Shown here piece after piece: positions 12,640 through 23,782 of a stretch of 64,000 nt of DNA. This DNA comes from Membranipora membranacea (Eukaryota; Bryozoa; Gymnolaemata; Cheilostomatida; Membraniporidae), in NCBI GenBank assembly GCA_914767715.1, contig OU612073.1, positions 3,782,001-3,846,000 of the forward strand, given 5' to 3'. Under the pieces are notes generated by a model. The model was not told the origin of the DNA. It was given only the letters and a program-made list of their open reading frames with translations, and ran no database searches. The position numbers and the translations under genes were made by a program. The first letter of the stretch is position 1, and each line of letters begins with the position of its first letter.

Positions 12640-14059
12640 CAGTCAAGATGGCTGGAAAACATTTTTGTATCAACTTATCACCAGCTTATGTTACATAACC
12701 ATATTTGCATCGAAGCTTGGCTGTTGTCAAAGAGTCTGACTGGCATACTTCTGACATGCGCTGCTATCAGCTCGTGTTGTTATTAGTTTAATCCAGACCA
12801 TAACCATCAGTGACACCTGAAGCTGAGGCAGATTAAACCCTTCATAATAAGCTGGATTGTTATGTAATAAGTGTGGTCCTTTGTCTCGCACAAGCTAATC
12901 TTAGATTAATCTGAGGGGTCAACAGGGTCATGGTGGCTTTGACTTGAAGTAACTAGAGAGGTTTATATTTACTGTCCTGCTCGATGGGCAATTAAACAGA
13001 GATCCTGCTCCTCTTCATTGTCTGAAGCTTGAAGGAAGAAGACGTATTTGATTTCTTACAGTTGATCCGGCAGTCAGCCGTTAACTGCGCAATAATTTTC
13101 CAGGCACAAAGATTAATTATCCCTTTTTTTGCATTGTACTCAAATCAGGACATTGTAAAGATGAACAGGATGCTAATCCCCCCTTTTGTGTTGCGTCAAC
13201 AACTAGGACATAGTTTGCTCCCCAACATATGTTTACAATCTCAAATTAGAATACTCATCAGATGACCAGCACAATCTAAATGCTGGCCTCAATCAGGGAA
13301 TTCTCCCTGCCTCAATAACAGTGAATGACACACACCAACCAACAGGACAAATAAATGGCAGCTCTGACGGCATCGGAAAAGAGTGTCATTTTTCTATTTA
13401 TATAATATTTTTTATTAGGCCACTCTAAATTAATTCCTTTATCGAGATGAACGCCCACCACCTTGTCAGAGCCCTGACAAAATCAAAATACCGCCAGACA
13501 CCAGTTGAAAATGGTCATAAAATAAATAATATAATATTTTACCTCCTGGTCATTTGGCCAAGTAAAATATAAAACATATACCCCTAAACGCCTGTCAATT
13601 CCCTATATGTATGCACATGGTATGCATGATATATAATATTATTATCTATGGTGAGTGGTGACTCAATATGGATGAAGAGAACAAAAAATATAACATGAAA
13701 ACAAAATTCTGTCTTCTCCTTCATTGTCCATCGTTGATTTTATAATATGAAACTGATTGGCCAATTAGTAGTGTGCTTGACCAATGAGAGGCAACCTAAA
13801 GATTTTTAAAATGATCAATATGGGCTCAGAGCAGGGTAGGAGGCGTGGCTTGCTACTCTTGTGTCATTGGCTACTTATTTGTATACAAGCATTCTGAAAG
13901 CACATGGCTTGCAATGTGAGGCTAGTGGTATTACAACCATTATCAAACACCCATGAGGTGGCAGGGTTAACCACTCAAGATTTGTGTATGCAGGGAGAAT
14001 CCCTGGTGTATGTGAGAGAAAATAAAAGATATTGCAACTACTTGAGTTGTGTTGAGTTG

Positions 14060-14360
14060 AGCTGTGCTGTGATTGTACTAGACCCTTTTATTCCCACATG
14101 CAACAAAAAAAAACGGATCATCATGCGATCCGAACATCTCTGAAGCAAAAGAATGTACTTGTCATGTAAAAAAAGAATCTATAATAATAATATGATTGCT
14201 GTCACGGCCATTATTCAGTCTTCCTTCCGTCATCATTGAGATTTAAAACGGACAAATATAATGATCAAGTAGAATCTGACATGACACAGCTGTGCTGTGG
14301 TTGTGCTAGACCCTTTTATTCCCCCATGCAACAAATAAAACGGATCATCATGCGATTACC
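14060..14360. repeat. Gamma satellite, ~1.4 units
   Basis: A partial unit then one full ~226-bp unit of the gamma repeat (landmarks: ACTTGTCATGTAAAAAAAG, TATTCAGTCTTCCTTC, AGACCCTTTTATTCCC). Leads directly into module delta. Confidence 0.75.
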
Positions 14361-15751
14361 TTGGCACCAAGTACAAGTTGGGCAGAGGGACCGAGGGAGC
14401 AGAATCTAGATTCAGCATCCAAACAATACATGTAGCTCAATTAGACAACAAATGCAAAATCCTCGAAGAAACTGATTGTTGGTTTTCTAGAGAATTGACC
14501 TCATGACCAGTAGTATAGCATTTTCCAGTTGTAGTCTTAGTATGAACTCAATTCGCAACTTCGACAATCGGTCAAATTGTTTCAAAGTAATCATGTCAGC
14601 GATATAAATGCTGCAGGAACAGTAACTTGATTAGTGCTGAGGCAGCATTTTTTTCGCGCCGAACCTTCATTAGCAGTATGATGAGCAAAATGGTGAAATT
14701 GCTATTCCTGAATGAGAATCCATGAATGAGTATCCCACAATGCAATTAAAAAAGTATACTGTGCTGTTTTAATGATTAAATGTGCTCACACTTGAAATTT
14801 TGATGACATTTCAACTGCCACTGGGAAATAAAAGAAATTTCGTTTGGTAATTGTATCGACCTTACAAAAAGCAAATAGATACTTGTTTGATAACCTTTAG
14901 AAAGAATAGAACAAGAAAAAATTCTAAACTGTGCTTTCGGGCCATAAATGTCTACCTGCAGTCATTACTTCAAACTGAGTGACTGTGTAAGTAGATTTAT
15001 AAAGTCCCCTACCTACTGGTATGAAACTTAGCACACTTCTGGATAAAAATTGACAAATCAGCGAAGAAATTATCTCATAATACCTATCATTAAGAATCAA
15101 AGGGAAGCTGAATATATAAAGGAAATCAAATTATTAAATACCAAAGGATTGAGCCCAGAATCGTTCAAAGTCAATTATCTCCCCTGATGTCATCAGTGCC
15201 CTCTCGGAACTAAAGATTCATATTTGTTGTATATTCCATCCGCTAAATCAAAACAGCTCCCTTTCCTATTAGATCTTACACCAATAATAGGCAAGCAGTG
15301 AGCTGTGTGATCAAAAGAGAAGACAACTAATAACCCAGCATTAAATTGCAGTTTTTTTTAACTTTGTAAAAAGCAAAGCAAAGGTGGACAAGAACCATTG
15401 CAAAGATCTGGTATTGAGGCATAGAAAAGTGGTAATATGAGAAAATCAATCCTATCAAACTTATCCTTACATCTTGTTCACATTTCTGAAACCATATCAG
15501 AGGCATCATATATTATAGTGCTCTATATGACAGTCACCAGTACCCTATGTGTGAGGTGAGCTATTCCATCAGGGAGCAAAACAAACATTTGATGTGTATA
15601 TCTCTAGCTGACCAGTCTGTCTGTGTGTGTCCCTCTCAGACTAATATTATACCAGAGACTATGGATGTATCTATAGTCTCTGATTATCCTCTGTACTAAA
15701 GATAAAAAGGTGAGAGCATGCTGTGATGTGACCTACTCAATCATTAATGAC
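14361..15751. repeat. Module delta (copy 1)
   Basis: About 1.4 kb, recurring at 16514-17405 (truncated) and 21298-22692. Begins ACCTTGGCACCAAGTACAAG just after the gamma repeat. No conserved coding frame. Confidence 0.75.
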
Positions 15752-15755
15752 CCTA

Positions 15756-17405
15756 AATGTCCCTATCCACAGTAATATTAAGAGTCTGATCAATGATAAG
15801 AAAGCTCTTATCAAAACCGTACCTAGTCGAGCCCCCAGACTCTGGATCCCTCCCCCAAGCACCAAGAACTATCTTTTCTATGAAGGTTAAACAAAACAAA
15901 CACAACTACTCTCGAGCGAGTGAGAATGTAGGCCTACATATGATTACTGGAACTATCACTGTGCCTAGGAGAGCCAACTGACAAGCTTGTATTATTTGAG
16001 GCGGCATTCCGGCCCTCTAAAGCAAAAGGATGTACTTGTCATTAAAAAAAGAATCTATAATAATAATATGATTGCTGTCACGGCCATTATTCAGTCTTCC
16101 TTCTGTCATCATTGAGATTTAAAACGGACAAATATAATGATCAAGTAGAATCTGACATGACACAGCTGTGCTGTGATTGCGCTATACCCTTTTATTCCCC
16201 CATGCAATAAATAAAACGGATCATCCGCGATCCAAACATCTCTGAAGCAAAAGGAAGTACTTGTCATGTAAAAAAAGAATCTATAATAATAATGTGATTG
16301 CTGTCAAGGCCATCATTCAGTCTTCCTTCCGTCATCATTGAGATTTTAAACGGACAAATATATTGATCAAGTAGAATCTGACATGACAGCTGTGCTGTGC
16401 TGTGGTTGTGCTAGACCCTTTTATTCCCGGTGCCCGGCCATAATGCCATGACCATGGCATTTTGACACGGAATCTTTATTCCCCCATGCAATAAATAAAA
16501 CGGATCATCATGCGATCACCTTGGCACCAAGTACAAGTTGGGCAGAGGGACCGAGGGAGCAGAATCTAGATTCAGCATCAAAACAATACATGTAGCACAA
16601 TTAGACAACAAATGCAAAATCCTCGAAGAAACTGATTGTTGGATTTGCTTTTCTAGAGAATTGACCTCATGACCAGTAGTATAGCATTTTCCAGTTGTAG
16701 TCTTAGTATGAACTCAATTCGCAACTTCGACAATCAGTCAAATTGTTTCAAAGTCATCATGTCAGCGATTTAAATGCTGCAGGAACAGTAGCTTGATTAG
16801 TGCTGAGGCAGCATTTTGGCACCAAACCTTCATTAGCAGTATGATGAGCAAAATGGTGGAATTGCTATTCCTGAATGAGAATCCATGAATGAATATCCCA
16901 CAATGCAATTAAAAAAGTATACTGTGCTGTTTTAATGATTGAATGTGCACACACTTGAAATTTTGATGACATTTCAACTGCCACTGGGAAATAAAAGAAA
17001 TTTCGTTTGGTAATTGTATCGACCTTACAAAAAGCAAATAGATCCTTGTTTGATAACCTTTAGAAAGAATAGAACAAGAAAAAAATTCTAAACTGTGCTT
17101 CGGGCCATAAATGTCTATCTGCAGTCATTACTTCAAACTGAATGACTGTGTAAGTAGATTTAAAAAGTCCCCTACCTACTGGTATGAAACTTAGCACACT
17201 TCTGGATAAAAATTGACAAATCAGCGAAGAAATTATCTCATAATACCTATCATTAAGAATCAAAGGGAAGCTGAATATATAAAGGAAATCAAATTATTAA
17301 ATACCAAAGGATTGAGCCCAGAATCGTTCAAAGTCAATTATCTCCCCTGATGTCATCAGTGCCCTCTCTGAACTAAAGATTCATATTTGTTGTATATTCC
17401 ATCCA
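15756..17405. repeat. Segmental duplication, alpha(partial)-gamma-delta(truncated)
   Basis: Partial alpha (15756-16010), two gamma units (about 16011-16513, 227-bp spacing) and truncated delta (16514-17405). Alpha is joined to gamma here but to beta elsewhere. Confidence 0.75.
16420..16483. mobile_element. 46-bp relic of the foldback transposon with 9-bp target duplication
   Basis: Element 16429-16474 consists of only ~22 bp from each end of the 2.15-kb transposon: it starts GGTGCCCGGCCATAATGCC and ends with the complement of GATTCCGTGTCAAAATGCC. It is flanked by TTTATTCCC on both sides (16420-16428, 16475-16483). The empty site is visible in the other gamma units. Confidence 0.8.
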
Positions 17406-17477
17406 AGATTGTGTGAGTTAGCCGATTAATTAGCTAGAGAAAAGTTTCTGTGGTGCCTTAATTTGACCGGTTGCAAG

Positions 17478-19238
17478 AGAGGTGAATCTCATAAATCCTT
17501 AGGGAGAAAAGATTATTCCAGGAGCAAAGCACAGTACAGTTAATTATAATGTCAAAGGCAAATGACCACTATATAGTCTCACACATTAATTTACTGAAGT
17601 ATGGTGATCCGCTTATAGCAAGGATAGAAATTATCTCTTGCATAGCTAAGGTTGACTCGGCAGAATAGCTGCACCTGGTAATAGCTGGCACATCTTTCAG
17701 CACATGGATTGCTTGATACAGAGGTGGCCATGAGAATCTTATCAAGACAGTCGTATGAGAATGTAAGGTTATATATATATAGATAGCAAATAAAGATTTT
17801 ATCGTGACACTTAAAACCATTAGTCTCCTATATCCTTCCTTACCACAAGAACTAATATTATCATCTTAAGTTAGGACTGATGACTTCAGTATTAGCCATT
17901 CCCGTACTTCTACTAAGTGAATCATGATGCTCGGTGATATGATGGCCACAAAATGCTCATAGCGTAGGCCTATGCGCCCTCAAACTCATTCACAACTATT
18001 ATTTTGGGTGGTCGAAGATAGAAGAGAGGATCAGAAGCCTGGATAGTTTTGCACTACATGTATTTGACTGCATGTTTGGCAATGTATCTGTTTTCTGCTT
18101 ATGGAATTGCCTTCCCTATTTGTAGTGTAGGCAACTACTAGTTTCACTAGTTAATGGCGTGCGCCTATTACAGCAGGAAGTTTGGGACATGCTGAGCCCC
18201 ACACTCCCTGTTTACAGGCTCATTTATCTAGTCTACACAAATTAAGAACATAGCTAATCATAAATAGCACACCAGCAATCAGGTGACCAGATAATGAGTA
18301 CACCACAACAGTTTCTGCACACACATCAAACTGTTTGAATTGAAATTACAGTTTAAAGCTTATCCAGACAAAAATATCAGAACTATCAAAATTGAACCAA
18401 AGATTTCAACTAGAAAATGGCTACTTGGAAACATTGCCTCGCTCTGTTTTGAGAAAAAAAATTAAACCAAACCTCTTCTATCAGAGTCAAGATGGCTGGA
18501 AAACATTTTCGTATCAACCTATCACCAGCTTATGTTACATAACCATATTTGCATCGAAGCTTGGCTGTTGTCAAAGAGTCTGGCTGGCATACTTCTGACA
18601 TGAGCTGCTATCAGCTCGTGTTGTTATTAGTTTAATCCAGACCATAACCATCAGTGACACCTGAAGCTGAGGCAGATTAAACCCTTCATAATAAGCTGGA
18701 TTGTTATGTAATAAGTGTGGTCCTTTGTCTCCCACAAGCTAATCTTAGATTAATCTAAGGGGTCAACAGGGTCATGGTGGCTTTGACTTGAAGTAACTAT
18801 AGAGAGGTTTATATTTAATGCCCTGCTCGATGGGCAATGAAACAGAGATCCTGCTCCTCTTCATTGTCTGAAGCTGGAAGGAAGAAGACGTATTTGATTT
18901 CTTACAGTTGATCCGGCAGTCAGCCGTTAACTGCTCAATAATTTTCCGAGGCACAAAGATTTATAAACCCTTTTTTTGTATTGTTGTACTCAAATCAGGA
19001 CATTGTAAAGATGAACAGGATGCTAATCCCCCCTTTTGTGTTGCGTCAACAACTAGGACATAGTTTGCTCCCCAACATATGTTTACAATCTCAAATTAGA
19101 ATACTCATCAGATAACCAGCACAATCTAAATGCTGGCCTCAATAACAATGAATGACGCACACCAACCAACAGGACACATGACAAATGGCAGCTTTGACGG
19201 CATCGGAGAAGAGTGTCATTTTTCTATTTATTTAATAT
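17478..19238. repeat. Segmental duplication, module beta (copy 3)
   Basis: Beta without a preceding alpha. Matches 3247-4970 and the interrupted copy 9473-13400. It shows the unoccupied target of the foldback transposon (CAGAGTCAAGATGGCTGG, around 18481-18498). Confidence 0.8.
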
Positions 19239-20339
19239 TTTTATCATTTCCACTTATTATTCCATGTTAGTGTAACAAGGATGCCGATGAGTGTATATGG
19301 TGGGAGAGGATGTGCTATTCTACACTCTGTGAGTGTTGAACCATGCAAATTTTTTTAACCCACAGCCTCCACAGTGCACAATAAAATGTCTACACCCATT
19401 GTGATAGGATCGCCTCATGAAATGAGAGTTTTAATCAAAGTATATTGAAATTCTGGAAAGCTCGTTCCCCTGAGGCTGATCGGAAGGGAAAAGCAATTCT
19501 GAATGTAGACCAAATGAAACAAATTTGGTGTAAGATTTGGCAGTTTGCCATAAGCGAATCTTCTGACCACTGAAAAACTCTATTAGGTAAAATAGTTTTG
19601 AGAACTTTTGATTGGTGACCTTTGTTGGGTCAATACTGCATGTACTGGCTAGGTTAGCCAGCTTGAAGCTTAATGTGTACATCTGCACACAAAAATCATG
19701 GGCAAACATTAAAACTGCCAACTCAATTTTTTGTAATTTATTCTGTATCTCTATGAGAACCATGAGAATGTACTGGTCCGATCCCTAGCCTGTAAGGAAT
19801 CAACAAGAGTTTTAAAACCATTGAAGTAGGAAGATGGGAAAGGCATTATGGTGAAGTTGATTCCACTCGGATAAAATTATGTCTCCACTATGCTTTGTGC
19901 TGGCTAATTTCATTTCAGAAATGTATATTGGTGAGCAGTCGCACAACTTATTTTTCTTCATCATATTCATAAATTATTGTTATATAGATAAATATTTTGT
20001 ATATATATTTGTGGCTGATAAACATAAGTGACTGTGTGTGCGGAATGAAAAAACCATCAAACACACACAAGTGGGAAGGAAAATGTCCCTATCCATAGTA
20101 ATATTAGGAGTCTGATCAATGATAAGAAAGATCTTATCAAAACCGCACCTAGTCCGAGCCCCCAGACTCTCGATCCCTCCCCCAGCACCCAGAACTATCT
20201 TTTCTTTGAAGGTTAAACAAAACAAACACAACTACTCTCGAGCGAGCGAGAATGTAAGCCTACATATGATTCCTGGAACTATTATCGTGCTAGGAGAGCC
20301 AACTGACAAGCTTGTATTGTTCGGGGCGGCGATCCGGCC

Positions 20340-21297
20340 CTCTAAAGCAAAAGGATATACTTGTCATGTAATAAAAAAATCTATAATAATAATATGATTG
20401 CTGTCAAGGCCATTATTCAGTCTTCCTTCTGTCATCATTGAGATTTAAAACGGACAAATATAATGATCAAGTAGAATCTGACATGACACAGCTGTGCTGT
20501 GATTGTGCTAGACCCTTTTATTCCCCCATGCAATACAAAAAACCGATCAACATGCGATCCCAACATCTCTGAAGCAAAAGGATGTACTTGTCATGTAAAA
20601 AAAAATCTATAATAATAATATGATTGCTGTCACTGCCATTATTCAGTCTTCCTTCCGTCATCATTGAGATTTAAAACGGACAAATATAATGATCAAGTAG
20701 AATCTGACATGACACAGCTGTGCTGTGATTGTGCTAGACCCTTTTATTCCCCCATGCAATAAAAAAAACGGATCAACATGCGATCCCAACATCTCTGAAG
20801 CAAAAGGATGTACTTGTCATGTAAAAAATGAATCTATAATAATAATATGATTGCTGTCACGGCCATTATTCAGTCTTCCTTCCGTCATCATTGAGATTTA
20901 AAACGGACAAATATAATGATCAAGTAGAATCTGACATGACACAGCTGTGCTGTGATTGTGCTTGACCCTTTTATTCCCCCATGCAATAAAAAAACGGATC
21001 AACATGCGATCCCAACATCTCTGAAGCAAAAGGATGTACTTGTCATGTAAAAAAAGAATCTATAATAATAATATGATTGCTGTTACGGCCATTATTCAGT
21101 CTTCCTTCCGTCATCATTGAGATTTTAAACGGACAAATATATTGATCAAGTAGAATCTGACATGACAGCTGTGCTGTGCTGTGGTTGTGCTAGACCCTTT
21201 TATTCCCAGTGCCCGGCCATAATGCCATGACCATGGCATCTTGACACTGGAATCTTTATTCCCCCATGCAATAAATAAAGCGGATCATCATGCGATC
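20340..21297. repeat. Gamma tandem satellite array, 4 units of ~226 bp
   Basis: Unit starts at 20340, 20567, 20793 and 21019 give periods of 227, 226 and 226 bp. Units differ by a few substitutions. The last unit contains the foldback relic at 21208-21254. Confidence 0.85.
21199..21263. mobile_element. Second copy of the foldback relic
   Basis: Same insertion as at 16429: same flanking TTTATTCCC (21199-21207, 21255-21263) and same internal sequence with a few differences. It therefore inserted once, before the gamma-delta block was duplicated. Confidence 0.8.
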
Positions 21298-23746
21298 ACC
21301 TTGGCACCAAGTACAAGTTGGGCAGAGGGACCGAGGGAGCAGAATCTAGATTCAGCATCCAAACAATACATGTAGCTCAATTAGACAACAAATGCAAAAT
21401 CTTCGAAGAAACTGATTGTTGGTTTTGCTTTTCTAGAGAATTGACCTCATGACCAGTAGTATAGCATTTTCCAGTTGTAGTCTTAGTATGAACTCAATTC
21501 GCAACTTCGACAATCGACCAAATTGTTTCAAAGTCATCATGTCAGCGATATAAATGCTGCAGGAACAGTAGCTTGATTAGTGCTGAGGCAGCATTTTGGC
21601 ACCAAACCTTCATTAGCAGTATGATGAGCAAAATGGTGAAATTGTTATTCCTGAATGAGAATCCATGAATGAGTATCCCACAATGCAATTAAAAAAGTAT
21701 ACTGTGCTGTTTTAATGATTAAATGTGCTCACACTTGAAATGTTGATGACATTTCAACTGCCACTGGGAAATAAAAGAAATTTCGTTTGGTAATTGTATC
21801 GACCTTACAAAAAGCAAATAGATCCTTGTTTGATAACCTTTAGAAAGAATAGAACAAGAAAAATTTCTAAACTGTGCTTCGGGCCATAAATGTTTATCTG
21901 CAGTCATTATTTCAAACTGAATGACTGTGTAAGTAGATTTAAAAAGTCCCCTACCTACTGGTATGGATCTAAGCACACTTCTGGATAAAAATTGACAAAT
22001 CAACGAAGAAATTATCTCATAATACCTATCATTAAGAATCAAAGGGAAGCTGAATATATAAAGGAAATCAAATTATTAAATACCAAAGGATTGAGCCCAG
22101 AATCGTTCAAAGTCAATTATCTCCCCTGATGTCATCAGTTCCCTCTCGGAACTAAAGATTCATATTTGTTGTATATTCCATCCGCTAAATCAAAACAGCT
22201 CCCTTTCCTATTAGATCTTAGACCAATAATAGGCAAGCAGTGAGCTGTGTGATCAAAAGAGAAGACAACTAATATCCCAGCATTAAATTGCAGATTTTTT
22301 CACTTTGCAAAAAGCAAAGCAAAGGAGGACTAGGACCATTGCAAAGATCTGGTATTGAGGCATAGAAAAGTGGTAACATGAGAAAATCAATCCTATCAAA
22401 CTTATCTTTACATCTTGTTCACATTTCTGAAACCATATCAGAGGTATCATATATTATAGTGCTCTATATGACAGTCACCAGTACCCTATGTGTGAGGTGA
22501 GCTATTCCATCAGGGAGCAAAACAAACATTTGATGTGTATATCTCTAACTGACCAGTCTGTCTGTGTGTGTCCCTCTCAGATTAATATTATACCAGAGAC
22601 TATGGATGTATCTATAGTCTCTGATTATCCTCTGTACTAAAGATAAAAAGGTGAGAGCATGCTGTGATGTGACCTACTCAATCATTAATGACTGGGTAAA
22701 TACAAGGACAGTATTTCCTTGACTACATGTTATACATCTGTTATTTACCTGCACAATTCATGCACAAAATATGTTCTGAGATGATCAATTTTAGACTGAG
22801 AATTCCATTAAAAATTTTAAAACTATCAGAGACGTAAAGCCACCCGGCCACGTGTATGCTCACACTTGAATTTTTTGAGCTATTTGAACAGCTGCTAAAT
22901 TTTACACCACATGCATGAACCTATGACCAAACTGGTTTAATTTATGCAAAATTGGAGTTAGTTTGTCAAAAAAGATTGGTAAATAGCATACGTCCGTGCG
23001 AATTCAATAATTTCTAGTTCCCACCGAAACTTGTAATTTCTTTCACCAATTTTCAAAGAAAGTGGCGCCCAGATGGTTAATTTGATGATTGGCCGTAATC
23101 AAAATGTTTCCATCACCGTGAAGGAAGGTCAACGGTATAATAAAGTGAACGTAATACCATAAGAACCAAAACATTTTATGTAAGACCTCAAGCCGTATTA
23201 TAGGTGCAGCCTCACATGTGAGCTCCAAATTGCGCTTTTTTCACACTAGGGTCTACAAACCAGGTGCCGGACATAGCCAATAATTACTTTTTGTATCAAG
23301 GGTCTAAGTGTGAAAATTCAATGTTTGTAAGCTGCATAATACATGTCTGTCTGGCTTCCAAAACCTCTCGTTTTTTGTTTATGTGATCATTAAATTTACA
23401 AAATAATCCATCTCTTAGATGGATAAGCATGCGTGAAAACCTTCTCACCTCTAGGTAACCAGCAATGTGTGATCTAATCATTAAATTACCATATATGGTG
23501 TAAAATTAGGGGAAATTTTGGATTCAATTGTTCACCTGTCTCGTGCTATCAGCATGGTGGAGGGTTTTATAATCACTAGGCGAATGGTTTCATCCCATCT
23601 GGATATTTGGGATAAAATTATTGATTCTCGACATATTTCTTTTACAGTCACGTTCTCCAGGGTGGCAAGCAGTGAGGTTGTATCAATTTTGATAATTTTA
23701 TGAAATAGAATGCAATTATTCAAAAAAATGTTGCAAGTCAATATAA

Positions 23747-23782
23747 TATCACAGAGTAAGGATATATCCTTACTCTGTGATA
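23747..23782. repeat. Perfect 36-bp palindrome, family 2 (copy 1)
   Basis: Arms of 18 bp without a loop; each arm reads TATCACAGAGTAAGGATA outside-in. The core CAGAGTAAGGATA recurs as a palindrome at 52178-52201 and, degraded, at 61387-61405. Confidence 0.75.

Larger units (their letters stand above)
10480..12648. mobile_element. Foldback-type transposon with ~390-bp inverted arms and 9-bp target duplication
   Basis: The element spans 10489-12639 (2,151 bp). The left arm (10489-10876) and right arm (12251-12639) are nearly identical inverted repeats. Termini are GATTCCGTGTCAAAATGCC (left) and, read inward on the minus strand, GGTACCCGGCCATAATGCC (right). The nonamer CAGTCAAGA flanks both sides (10480-10488, 12640-12648), and the uninterrupted site is visible in beta copies 1 and 3. 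The outer ~280 bp of each arm is a run of ~15-bp subrepeats around AATGCCAT/AATACCAG. The ~1.37-kb centre (10877-12250) shows no transposase, so the element is non-autonomous. A 9-bp duplication is usual for Mutator-like and some foldback elements. Near-identity of the arms suggests recent activity. Confidence 0.85.
8664..13773. repeat. Segmental duplication, epsilon-alpha-beta (copy 2, split by a transposon)
   Basis: Epsilon (8664-9109) matches 19493-19967. Alpha then follows (to ~9475), then beta (9473-10488 and 12640-13773). Beta resumes after the foldback element at the same target nonamer, so the transposon landed after beta was duplicated. Confidence 0.8.
19493..22692. repeat. Segmental duplication, epsilon-alpha-gamma(x4)-delta
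   Basis: Epsilon (19493-19967) and alpha (to ~20338) as in copy 2, but followed by four gamma units (20340, 20567, 20793, 21019 starts) and then full delta (21298-22692). Confidence 0.8.

Noticed and set aside
10498-12786. Open frames of 97 and 149 codons (minus 10498-10791; plus 12337-12786) with the same peptide
   Set aside because: They are the two inverted arms of the foldback transposon read through its ~15-bp subrepeats; the second runs on into beta sequence.
20340-21297. CRISPR-like array
   Set aside because: The whole 226-bp unit repeats with no unique spacers; it is a tandem satellite in eukaryotic DNA.
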